Source: Clostridia bacterium (GTDB taxonomy: Bacteria > Bacillota_A > Clostridia > Christensenellales > UBA1750). Taken from it: 35,083 bases of DNA. Both the position numbers and the translations under genes were made by a program. Below, piece after piece: positions 1-7,448 of the stretch (position 1 is its first letter; every line of letters begins with the position of its first letter). Where the stretch lies: NCBI GenBank assembly GCA_017413675.1, contig JAFPSR010000064.1, positions 1-35,083 of the forward strand, given 5' to 3'. The notes beneath the pieces were generated by a model that ran no database searches, was not told where the DNA came from, and saw only the letters and a list, made by a program, of their open reading frames with translations.

Positions 1-1
1 G

Positions 2-331
2 GTCGGATATTCTACCAGGTACGGGGATGCTGCCGGTGATTTCAGTCCGTGTTCCCACCTGACCGTTCAGGAAGTGAAAGCTATCGGTTCCGTTCTGGGG
101 CTGCCGGAAGAACTGGTCCATAAGGTTCCGATTGACGGGCTCTCCGGAAAATCCGATGAAGAGAACCTTGGGTTCACCTATGCGGAACTGGACCGGTATA
201 TTCGGACCGGTTTCCTGGAAGATGCGGAAAAGAAAGCCCGGATTGACCGTCTGCACAGTATCAACCTGTTTAAACTGCAGATGTTCCCTGCCTTTGATCC
301 CGGACTGGAAGTTAAGGCCCCCGCTGTATAA
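2..331 (+). CDS. nadE: NAD+ synthase, C-terminal part (5' end outside window)
   Basis: Makes NAD+ from deamido-NAD+ with ATP and ammonia, the last step of NAD biosynthesis. The reading frame is open from the window edge, so only the last 109 residues are present. The visible part begins with the block GYSTRYGDAAGDFSP, followed by LTVQEVKAIG and then PIDGLSGKSDEENLGFTY, which are the conserved C-terminal motifs of NadE where the deamido-NAD+ site lies. The ATP-binding SGGxDS motif would be upstream and cannot be checked. I cannot tell whether this is the short ammonia-dependent form or the long glutamine-dependent form, although the ending shortly after HSINLFKLQMFPAFDPG fits the short form. 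The TAA stop is followed by a strong terminator. Confidence 0.93.
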   Translation, partial: VGYSTRYGDAAGDFSPCSHLTVQEVKAIGSVLGLPEELVHKVPIDGLSGKSDEENLGFTYAELDRYIRTGFLEDAEKKARIDRLHSINLFKLQMFPAFDPGLEVKAPAV

Positions 332-381
332 AGCCTGCCGGTCATCCCCCGGCCCCCGGCCATTGTTTTCCCCGGAAATAT

Positions 382-430
382 AAAAAGTCTGCGTGTTGCC
401 GTATCTCCGGCACTTCGCAGACTTTTTCTT
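382..430. terminator. Bidirectional intrinsic terminator between nadE and the rhomboid gene
   Basis: A perfect 12-bp stem (382-393 pairs with 416-427) starts with five A and ends with five T, so a U-tract follows the hairpin on either strand. The 22-nt loop holds a smaller GCCG/CGGC stem. It lies between two convergent genes, about 50 nt after the nadE stop and 37 nt after the minus-strand rhomboid stop. Confidence 0.9.
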
Positions 431-464
431 TTCAGATCCCGATGCCGGCTTACCCGGCCAGGGT

Positions 465-1144
465 TCAGCGCATGCGCATATATCCGTATATCAGCAGCAG
501 CACAAACAGGAACCCGTATCCGAATAAAGCCGCCGCCTTGTAGAAGCGGATCCGGTTCTCCCGGTACAATCCAAGCCCGGCGCTGATCAGGAACCCTCCC
601 AACAGGCCTCCCAGATGGGCCCAGTTGTCGATCCCGGCAGATACAAAGCCCAAAACCAGGTTGATCCCGATAATCAGAAGAACCTGTGCCCCGAAAGCCA
701 GGTTGAAAATGGTTTTATTCACGGTTCTCAGGTATAGAAGCGCCCCGAACATGGCAAAGATCGCCCCCGATGCCCCTACACTGTATCCGCCGGATGAAAG
801 GGCAAAACTCATGCAGGAACCAAAAAGGCCGCCAAGAAGATATACCACGGCATATTTCCACCGCCCAGAAGCGCCTCCACCTGCCTTCCCCAGATAAACA
901 GCGCCATCCCGTTAAACAGGATATGTTCAAACCCGGCATGCAGGAACATACTGGTCAGAAGTCTCCAGACCTGTCCGCCGGCTACATATACCGGGACATT
1001 GGCTCCCAGCATGACCAGCGCATAGTTGTATCCCAGGCGCATACCAGTCAGGAGGGAAATCAGATACATAGCGACATTCAGTCCCAGTAACACATATGTC
1101 ACAACCGGCTGTTTCCGGTTGATGGAAATCGGGGTGATATTCAC
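465..1144 (-). pseudogene. Rhomboid family intramembrane serine protease, split by a one-base frameshift
   Basis: Rhomboids cut transmembrane substrates inside the membrane with a Ser-His dyad. The 5' part (GTG start at 1144, with AAGGAG upstream) encodes the first membrane segment and the motif LLTSMFLHAGFEHILFNG, including the conserved His and Asn. The 3' part, in another frame, carries the catalytic GASGAIFAMFG (Ser) and NWAHLGGLLGG (His) plus the last membrane segments. The frames join near 859-866: coding-strand CTG GGC GGT GGA should read like CTG GGC CGG TGG, giving EALLGRWKYAVVYLLGG, so one base appears to be missing. Corrected, the product would be about 226 residues with all catalytic residues, a normal length. 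Last gene of the lrp-aminotransferase run, 30 nt after it. It could be a real null mutation or an assembly or sequencing error. Confidence 0.85.
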
Positions 1145-1174
1145 TGGTTTTCTCCTTCAGGTCTGCCTTAGTCT

Positions 1175-2350
1175 CTACAGGGATCCGACAAACCGGTCAA
1201 TTCGCCTGAGCGCTTCCGTCAGTTTTTCCGTAGATGTGGCATAGGAACAGCGGATATGGCCTTCCCCGTTCTCTCCGAACGCATTTCCGGGCACACAGGC
1301 TACTTTTTCTTTCTCGAGAAGTTGTTCGCAGAATTCAAACGAGGTCAACCCCGTGCCTTTAATGCTGGGGAAAACATAAAACGCCCCCTGCGGCGGGAAG
1401 CAGGCAAGTCCCATCCGCTCAAAACCGGTAACCATCAGGTTGCGTCTCTGGTTGTAAGTGCGCCGCATGCTTTCCACTTCCCGGTATCCGTCCTCCCGCC
1501 CCGCGCGCAGGGCTTCCAGTCCGGCATACTGGCTCTCTACGCTGGCACACAGGATCGTATACTGGTGGATCTTGCACATCTGCTGCAGGATCTGTGCAGG
1601 ACCGCAGATATATCCCAGGCGCCAGCCTGTCATGGCAAAAGCTTTCGAAAACCCGTTCAGCGTCAGTGTCCGCTCCCACATCCCGGGAAGGGCAGCAAAG
1701 GATGCATGTCTCCCGGAATAGGTCAACTCGGCATAAATTTCATCCGAAATGACAAGCAGGTCATGCTTCTCCACAACGGGAACCAGGCGCATAAGCTGCT
1801 CCCTGGTCATGATGGATCCGGTCGGATTGTTCGGATAGGGCAGGATCAGGACTTTTGTACGCGGCGTAATGACAGTCTCCAATGCTTCCGGCGTGATAAT
1901 GAACCCATTATCCTGGCTGCACGGAATCCCTACGGGAGTTCCCCCGGACAGACGAACACACGGGGAATAACTGACATAGCTCGGTTCCGGCAGAAGGACT
2001 TCATCTCCCGCTTCCAGAAGGACGCGCATGCAAAGATCGATTCCTTCACTTGCCCCAATGGTTACCAGGATTTCCTTTTCGGGCCGGTATTCCAACCCAA
2101 ACCGGTTCCGGAGATACAGGGATATCTCCTGTCTCAATTCCAGAAGTCCCCAATTGGACGTATAATGGGTATGCCCTTTTTCCAGCGCATAAATGGCAGC
2201 TTCCCGGTATTTCCAGGGTGTCACGAAATCAGGTTCCCCGACACCCAGGGAAATCGCATCCTTCATTTCATTGACCAGGTCAAAGAACTTACGGATCCCG
2301 CTGGGAGCAAGCTCCTGTACCGCGCGATTCATTCTGCTTTCGTAATTCAC
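1175..2350 (-). CDS. PLP-dependent aminotransferase, class I/II
   Basis: A fold-type I aminotransferase of 391 residues, the usual length. It should move an amino group between an amino acid and a 2-oxo acid in the cytoplasm; the substrate cannot be fixed from sequence (aromatic, aspartate or branched-chain are possible). Visible motifs are the N-terminal GVGEPDF, NNPTG at 174-178, SDEIYAEL with the pyridine-nitrogen Asp203, and SKAFAMTGWRLGY with the Schiff-base Lys236. The start is GTG at 2350, overlapping the TGA stop of the upstream lrp-type gene in a GTGA arrangement, so the two are almost certainly translationally coupled. An Lrp-family regulator directly before an aminotransferase suggests control by an amino acid that the enzyme makes or degrades. 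A second aminotransferase at 27496-28689 is a distinct paralogue. Confidence 0.93.
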   Translation of the reverse strand: MNYESRMNRAVQELAPSGIRKFFDLVNEMKDAISLGVGEPDFVTPWKYREAAIYALEKGHTHYTSNWGLLELRQEISLYLRNRFGLEYRPEKEILVTIGASEGIDLCMRVLLEAGDEVLLPEPSYVSYSPCVRLSGGTPVGIPCSQDNGFIITPEALETVITPRTKVLILPYPNNPTGSIMTREQLMRLVPVVEKHDLLVISDEIYAELTYSGRHASFAALPGMWERTLTLNGFSKAFAMTGWRLGYICGPAQILQQMCKIHQYTILCASVESQYAGLEALRAGREDGYREVESMRRTYNQRRNLMVTGFERMGLACFPPQGAFYVFPSIKGTGLTSFEFCEQLLEKEKVACVPGNAFGENGEGHIRCSYATSTEKLTEALRRIDRFVGSL

Positions 2351-2844
2351 GGGGTAATCACCAGCCGATGATCGGTATCTTCCGTCTCCACCAACAGGCC
2401 TTCCACTTTGTATTTTTTCAGTACAAAATGGGTGGAAGTAGACAGAACGCTGTCCAGGGATGCCAGTTTCTCACTGACAAACTGGGCCAGTTCCTTCAGG
2501 GTCCTGGCTTCCATTTCAATCATCAGGTCAAAAGCCCCGCTCATCAGATAGAGGTCCTTGACCTCATCAAACCGATAAATGCGGGCAGCAATTGCGTCAA
2601 ACCCGAACTCCCTTTGGGGGGTTACCTTGACTTCTATGACCGCTTCTACGGTTTCCCTGTCCGTTTTGTCCCAGTTAATCAACGCCGGGAAACCGACCAG
2701 GATTTTTTCTTCCGTCAGTTTCCGTATGCACTTCTCGACTTCCTCTACGGAAGTATGAAGCATATCGGCAATCTGGCCGTTCGGGGTACGGCAGTCTTTA
2801 TACAGAATATCCAGTATTTCCATTTCCATGGATGATAGTGACAT
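2347..2844 (-). CDS. Lrp/AsnC family transcriptional regulator
   Basis: A 165-residue DNA-binding regulator, typical for Lrp/AsnC. The N-terminus (about 1-60, MEILDILYKDCRTPNGQIAD onward) is a winged helix-turn-helix. The C-terminal part (about 70-150), with KVTPQREFGFDAIAARIYRF and DLYLMSGAFDLMIEM, is the RAM effector-binding domain that forms dimers and octamers. It starts with ATG at 2844 behind GGAGGAG. It is the first gene of a minus-strand unit with the aminotransferase and the broken rhomboid gene. A sigma-A-like promoter lies at 2873-2901. Inference: it regulates its own operon in response to an amino acid. I see no clear operator dyad in the short leader. Confidence 0.92.
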   Translation of the reverse strand: MSLSSMEMEILDILYKDCRTPNGQIADMLHTSVEEVEKCIRKLTEEKILVGFPALINWDKTDRETVEAVIEVKVTPQREFGFDAIAARIYRFDEVKDLYLMSGAFDLMIEMEARTLKELAQFVSEKLASLDSVLSTSTHFVLKKYKVEGLLVETEDTDHRLVITP

Positions 2845-2872
2845 GTGGCTCCTCCGGAAAACAGTTTTTTAA

Positions 2873-2901
2873 AGTGTATCATCCCTGCATTCCAGCGTCA
2901 A
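2873..2901 (-). promoter_or_regulatory. Promoter of the lrp-aminotransferase unit
   Basis: On the minus strand TTGACG (-35, plus 2896-2901) is followed after exactly 17 nt by TACACT (-10, plus 2873-2878), which has TG one base upstream (extended -10). The start codon is about 28 nt downstream of the -10 box. Confidence 0.6.
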
Positions 2902-2948
2902 CGGATTCCGTGTCCCACAATTTAACAGGAAATGCGCGTAATGCGGTC

Positions 2949-2965
2949 CGATTCGTGCTATGATA
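2949..2965 (+). promoter_or_regulatory. Extended -10 promoter of the rsmF-pdxY unit
   Basis: CGATTCGTGCTATGATA contains TGC followed by TATGAT (2959-2964), an extended -10 element. No convincing -35 box is present. The same 17-bp block with one change occurs before asnS (29011-29027). The start codon at 3003 is about 38 nt further on. Confidence 0.6.
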
Positions 2966-3002
2966 CAGCTGTGTCCCTTTATGTAAGGAAGGAGAATGCA
3001 GT

Positions 3003-4397
3003 ATGGACAGATCCGGGAATCCCTCTGTATACCCGTTGCCGGATCTTTTTGTCCGCCGTATCCGGGAACAGTTCCCCGCCGAGGCAGATTCCCTGCTCCG
3101 GATGCTGGATGAAACACCGCAGGGCCGCGCCCTGCGGATCAACACACTGCGCACTTCCTCCCTTCCCCCGGATAACCTGCACGCATTCCTGCAATGCATT
3201 TCCTCCGTTTGTCAGGACCCGGTTCCCTGGTTCCCGGACGGAAGATATGTACCGGCAGATTACAAACCCGGTCAGGAACTGTATCACGCAGCCGGTGCAT
3301 ACTATATGCAGGAAGCCTCTGCGATGGCACCGGCAGCCCTGCTGGATCCGCAGCCCGGGGACAGAATCCTGGATCTTTGTGCTGCTCCCGGCGGCAAAAG
3401 CGGACAGATTGCCCAACGTATGCAGGGGCAGGGAATCCTGGTATCCAACGAAATTGTCCCTAAACGCGCCCGGATTCTGGAAGAAAACCTATACAGACTG
3501 GGGGTTCCCAATTCTATTATCACCTGCGAACCGGCACAGCGGCTGGCTGCCCATTTCCCATTGTGGTTTGACCGTGTCCTGGTAGATGCGCCCTGCTCCG
3601 GGGAGGGTATGTTCCGGATGCACCCGGAAGGCCGGAAGGAATGGGAAAAGAGCCCTCCCGCCTTCTGTGCGCAGCGGCAGCAGGACATCTTATCCTGTGC
3701 TGCCCGGACCGTACGGGGTGGAGGCGTTCTGGTCTATTCAACCTGTACTTTCTCCCGGGAAGAGAATGAGCAGACTGTTGAAGCCTTTCTGGCAGCACAT
3801 CCTGATTTTTCCCTGGACAGTACAGCATCCCTGCCCGGGATCCCCGGAAAGGGCATGCTGCGCCTCATACCCGGATCTGTCCGCGGGGAAGGCCAGTTCG
3901 CCGTACGTTTTCTCCGGAAGGAGACGAAGCACACAGTTCTTCCCCTTCTGGAAACAGTGTCTTCTCCTGTCTGGTCCGGATTCCTCAAGGATCACTTTTT
4001 TCCGGTATTTCCCGAATCTGAACAGGTCTGTTTTTTCGGAGATTCCTGTTACCTTCCCATGAAACAGTGTCCGGATCTTACTGGACTGCACGTTCTTTCC
4101 CTGGGGATCCCCCTGGGGACAATCCGGAACGGCCGCCTGCTTCCCGCCCATGAGCTGTTCATGTCTTCCGCCCTTCTTCCTTTCCGTCACAGGATCCACC
4201 TGACTTTGGAACAGGCCCGGACATTTCTGCGCGGGGAAACCCTTCCCCTGCCGGGATCCGGAAAAGGATTTGTCCAGCTTCTCTACGGCGGTTTTCCCCT
4301 TGGCGGCGGCAAACTGGCAGATGGCCGCATCCAGAATCACCTGCCCAAAGGGCTTCGTCTTCCTTCTGCCTATCTAGCAATTCAAAAAGAGATGTAA
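3003..4397 (+). CDS. rsmF: rRNA (cytosine-5) methyltransferase, RsmF/RsmB (NOL1/NOP2/Sun) family
   Basis: Transfers a methyl group from S-adenosylmethionine to C5 of a cytosine, most likely in 16S rRNA. The N-terminal RNA-binding region is about 1-110. The Rossmann core follows, with DLCAAPGGKS (SAM motif I, Asp124), DAPCSGEGMFR with Cys198, and YSTCTF with Cys248; these two cysteines are the resolving and catalytic pair of this family. The C-terminal 170 residues carry the family's extra RNA-binding (PUA-like) region, and the 464-residue length fits RsmF-type proteins of Gram-positive bacteria. ATG at 3003 follows GGAAGGAG. The next gene starts 2 nt after the stop, so they form one transcript. 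Family is clear; the exact target nucleotide is not visible. Confidence 0.93.
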   Translation: MDRSGNPSVYPLPDLFVRRIREQFPAEADSLLRMLDETPQGRALRINTLRTSSLPPDNLHAFLQCISSVCQDPVPWFPDGRYVPADYKPGQELYHAAGAYYMQEASAMAPAALLDPQPGDRILDLCAAPGGKSGQIAQRMQGQGILVSNEIVPKRARILEENLYRLGVPNSIITCEPAQRLAAHFPLWFDRVLVDAPCSGEGMFRMHPEGRKEWEKSPPAFCAQRQQDILSCAARTVRGGGVLVYSTCTFSREENEQTVEAFLAAHPDFSLDSTASLPGIPGKGMLRLIPGSVRGEGQFAVRFLRKETKHTVLPLLETVSSPVWSGFLKDHFFPVFPESEQVCFFGDSCYLPMKQCPDLTGLHVLSLGIPLGTIRNGRLLPAHELFMSSALLPFRHRIHLTLEQARTFLRGETLPLPGSGKGFVQLLYGGFPLGGGKLADGRIQNHLPKGLRLPSAYLAIQKEM

Positions 4398-4399
4398 TT

Positions 4400-5278
4400 A
4401 TGTCCAATCAAATCACCAAACACCAAAAAAGAGTCATGGCTATCCATGACCTGAGCGGGTTCGGGAAATGTTCCCTGTCCATCGCCCTGCCGGTTCTCTC
4501 TGCTGCCGGTCTGGAAACCGTTTCCCTTCCGACCGCTGTTCTTTCCACCCATACAGGCGGATTCCAGGGCTACACCTACCGGGATCTGACGGAAGACATC
4601 CTTCCCATGGCAGAACACTGGCATCAGCTCGGTCTTACCTTTAATGCCCTGTATTCCGGATTCCTCGGATCTCTGGAACAGATCAGCATGGTATCCTCGA
4701 TCTTTGACCGCTTTAAAACAGAGGATAATCTGATTGTCGTCGACCCTGCCATGGCGGATTTCGGCCGGTATTACCGTACCGTTTCCCCGGAAATGGGACG
4801 GGAAATGAGTGCCCTGTGCCGCAGGGCTGACATCGTGATTCCGAACATGACGGAAGCCGCCTTCCTGGTCGGCGAGGAATACAGGCAGGGTCCTTATTCC
4901 ATGGAATACATCCAGCATCTTCTGGAAGAGCTCAGCCGCATCGGTCCGAAAAAGATTGTTCTGACCGGGGTCATGCCGAATCCCGATGAAATCGGGGCGG
5001 CCTACTACGACTGTGAAAGCGGGGAAACCGCATTTTTCCTTGCCGACGTGGTTCCCGGCCAATACCATGGGACGGGAGATCTTTTCGCAAGTGCTTTCCT
5101 CGGCGCACTGCTGTATCCGCATTCTCCCGGGAAGAGCCTCCGGATTGCTGTCAACCTGGTCACTTCTTCCATCCGGCGGACCTATGAAGCGAAAACCGAT
5201 GTCCGCTACGGCGTAAATTTTGAGGAGGGACTCTTTGCATATCTGACGGAACTCCGTTCGGCGGAATCCTCCCAATAA
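4400..5278 (+). CDS. pdxY: Pyridoxal/pyridoxamine kinase (PfkB/ribokinase superfamily)
   Basis: Phosphorylates pyridoxal or pyridoxamine with ATP in the vitamin B6 salvage pathway. The 292-residue protein starts with HDLSGFGKCSL near residue 14, the substrate-binding start typical of PdxY/PdxK rather than of ribokinases, followed by LPTAVLSTHTGG. The C-terminal signature GTGDLFASAFLGALL contains the anion hole and the catalytic base Asp227. It begins 2 nt after the rsmF stop with only a weak ribosome binding site, so translation is probably coupled. The main alternative, a hydroxymethylpyrimidine kinase (ThiD), is less likely because of the N-terminal motif. A bidirectional terminator follows. 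Confidence 0.88.
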   Translation: MSNQITKHQKRVMAIHDLSGFGKCSLSIALPVLSAAGLETVSLPTAVLSTHTGGFQGYTYRDLTEDILPMAEHWHQLGLTFNALYSGFLGSLEQISMVSSIFDRFKTEDNLIVVDPAMADFGRYYRTVSPEMGREMSALCRRADIVIPNMTEAAFLVGEEYRQGPYSMEYIQHLLEELSRIGPKKIVLTGVMPNPDEIGAAYYDCESGETAFFLADVVPGQYHGTGDLFASAFLGALLYPHSPGKSLRIAVNLVTSSIRRTYEAKTDVRYGVNFEEGLFAYLTELRSAESSQ

Positions 5279-5349
5279 CACCGGTAACCGGGCCCGCCGC
5301 AGGCATTGTCCCGGGTTTCTTCCCGCCATGCGGATCCCAATAAATAAAC

Positions 5350-5395
5350 ACACCGGCTGGCTCACGTATTTCCCGAGCCAGCCGGTGTTCGTTTT
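5350..5395. terminator. Bidirectional intrinsic terminator, pdxY / LTA-synthase-like gene
   Basis: A perfect 14-bp stem (5350-5363 with 5375-5388) has an 11-nt loop. GTTTT follows on the plus strand, and on the minus strand the stem is followed by TGTTTATTTA. It lies about 70 nt after the pdxY stop and begins only 5 nt after the minus-strand stop at 5394. Confidence 0.9.
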
Positions 5396-7412
5396 ATCCC
5401 GGTTGGAACAGATAATCAACCGAATCACTCAATTTGGTTCCGTCCTCTGCCACATAGCACAGCAGGAGACGGCAGGATCCTCCCGGAGGGATGTCTTCCG
5501 GAAGTTCCTCATCGATCACGATCAGATTATCGCTCATAAACAAGGTATCCAGTATTTCTTCCCCCACCTGAATCCGGCAGTACGGAGTGAAGTTCTTCCC
5601 GATTACATACAGCCGTCCTCCGATGTCTACCACACGAAGAATTTCCGGGGACACCAACCCCATCCTCATATCCGTCTTTTCATAAACCGGCTCCTCTTCA
5701 GATGACGGATGTTCCCCGTAGAGCATATCATATTCAAGGAGTTCCAGCATTTTTTTATAATTCTTTTCTCCGGAGAAAGACTGGTGCAGCCTGGTCAGCA
5801 TCCCTTCATGGAAGTCCAGCAGAGTCATCAGGCGGGCACTGAGCTGGTAGGTATACAGATCCTGGTCCTCCGCTTCCTTCACCCCGTTCTTCCCACTTTC
5901 CACATAGCTCTGGTTGTACCAGATCACGTATTCGGTCTGATGCCGGTTTCCCCGGGACAGCCATTCCTCTTCCAGGGATATGGCAGGAAGATGATCCCCG
6001 TACAGAACAGCCACCACCGGTTCGTCATATGCCGACAAGGCTCCGATCATGGCTCCGATAAAGGCATCCATACTGTTCATCTCATTCGCATAATATGTCC
6101 AGTTCGCAACCTCTGTTTCCGACAGGAGATCACTGTGTGCCGTCAGCTCAGGTGTTTCAGTCATTTCATCCGGATAACGCCCATGTCCCTGTACCGAAAC
6201 ATTGAACACAAAATCCCTTTCCTCCGTCTGTCTCATGGCTTCCAGGGTTTCAGGGATCAGGACAGTATCCATTGCCCAGCCTAAAGCGTTATATTTTACA
6301 TCTGTCATATACTCCAGAGAAGTAAAAGTATCAAAGCCCAGCTGGGAATAGATGATGTTCCTGTCATAGAACGTAGCTGTATAGTTATGGACCGCATGGC
6401 TTCGGTAACCAAGGGGTTTCAGATTGTAGGGAATGCTTTCACAGGTATTATCCTGCAGGATCGTCTTGTACGGATATTCTCCCAGTCCGAAATGTTCCAA
6501 TGACATCCCGGTCAGGACCTCAAACTCCGTATTTGCTGTCCCTCCCCCAATGGACGGCACCGTCAGCTGGCCGGAAGGATAATGTTCCAGAAGCGAATTG
6601 AATACCGGCTGCACCCGTTTGGAAAAACGGATGATATCCTCATCCATACGGTCCAGGTTAAAAAACGATTCCAATTGAACAAAAACAATATTGGGGGTCT
6701 GTACATCCGTCTGGGAATTCGGATTTCCTTCCAGATCCTGCTTTAAATCATCCAATGTTTCCTGGGAATATGCTTCCGGTTTTCGGACACCGGAACGAAA
6801 TACAGAATAGGTAAAGCAATAAGGAAATCCACAGTTATTATAGTTTGCGGCAATATCCACATCCCCCCTGGGACGCATGCCTGTCATCAGGAACAGGACA
6901 GCAACCGCCGCAAACGACGCAAGGGAAACACCCACCAGGAGGAAAGATTTTCTGTAGTTTACCTCTTTTCTTTTTTCCCGCCGGAATATATAGGCAATCC
7001 CGAACCCGATCAGAACCAGAAGGATCCCCAGCAATACCCAGTGAACCCACTTCAGGTAACGCGGAAGCAGGAGTATGGCAGAACGGGAGATCCGCAGGTC
7101 AGCCGCGCTGAACGGCGTGGTACGGAAAATCATAATGATCCCGTTGATGACACCCAGGATCAGCCAGAGCAGGCTGATCAGGGAACTGACAAACGTCTTG
7201 TGATGAAACAGTTGGCTGATCAGCAGCAGGACAAAAAGAAACGCCACATTAAACAGGAACATATGGCCGGACGTGAAAATATATCTCAGCAGTCCGATGA
7301 GCGACTGACGGGCAAGCAGTTCGATAACCAGATTCAGGGCAAGTGAATTCAGCAGACAGAAAACCCAGTCTCTGTTTCGAAGATGCTCTATGAATGCTTT
7401 GCTGTCAAACAC
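5394..7412 (-). CDS. LTA synthase-like membrane phosphoglycerol transferase with C-terminal TIG-like domain
   Basis: Enzymes of this family move glycerol phosphate from phosphatidylglycerol onto a growing teichoic acid or another acceptor at the outer membrane face. Residues 1-180 hold about five membrane segments. The extracellular sulfatase-fold domain (about 238-530) has NIVFVQLESF (metal ligand Glu248), GGGTANTEFE (catalytic Thr292), VQGHGRYP (His410) and LYGDHLPA (Asp473, His474). After an acidic linker, residues about 588-672 form an extra module reading like an IPT/TIG beta-sandwich (VIGKNFTPYCRIQVGEE). The start is GTG at 7412 with only a distant AAGGGG; no better start precedes the first membrane segment. 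It lies 36 nt after the carboxypeptidase stop, so they share a transcript. The acceptor substrate is not visible. Confidence 0.86.
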   Translation of the reverse strand: MFDSKAFIEHLRNRDWVFCLLNSLALNLVIELLARQSLIGLLRYIFTSGHMFLFNVAFLFVLLLISQLFHHKTFVSSLISLLWLILGVINGIIMIFRTTPFSAADLRISRSAILLLPRYLKWVHWVLLGILLVLIGFGIAYIFRREKRKEVNYRKSFLLVGVSLASFAAVAVLFLMTGMRPRGDVDIAANYNNCGFPYCFTYSVFRSGVRKPEAYSQETLDDLKQDLEGNPNSQTDVQTPNIVFVQLESFFNLDRMDEDIIRFSKRVQPVFNSLLEHYPSGQLTVPSIGGGTANTEFEVLTGMSLEHFGLGEYPYKTILQDNTCESIPYNLKPLGYRSHAVHNYTATFYDRNIIYSQLGFDTFTSLEYMTDVKYNALGWAMDTVLIPETLEAMRQTEERDFVFNVSVQGHGRYPDEMTETPELTAHSDLLSETEVANWTYYANEMNSMDAFIGAMIGALSAYDEPVVAVLYGDHLPAISLEEEWLSRGNRHQTEYVIWYNQSYVESGKNGVKEAEDQDLYTYQLSARLMTLLDFHEGMLTRLHQSFSGEKNYKKMLELLEYDMLYGEHPSSEEEPVYEKTDMRMGLVSPEILRVVDIGGRLYVIGKNFTPYCRIQVGEEILDTLFMSDNLIVIDEELPEDIPPGGSCRLLLCYVAEDGTKLSDSVDYLFQPG

Positions 7413-7448
7413 GACAAGTTCACGCCCCTTCCGGGAATCAGCGCTGTT

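Noticed and set aside
840..870. Programmed frameshift in the rhomboid gene
   Set aside because: No X-XXY-YYZ slippery heptamer or stimulatory hairpin is visible, and rhomboid genes do not usually need one; a one-base deletion explains the data better.
1256..2371. Open frame of 371 codons on the plus strand
   Set aside because: Fully antisense to the aminotransferase, low-complexity composition typical of a shadow frame, no family motif.
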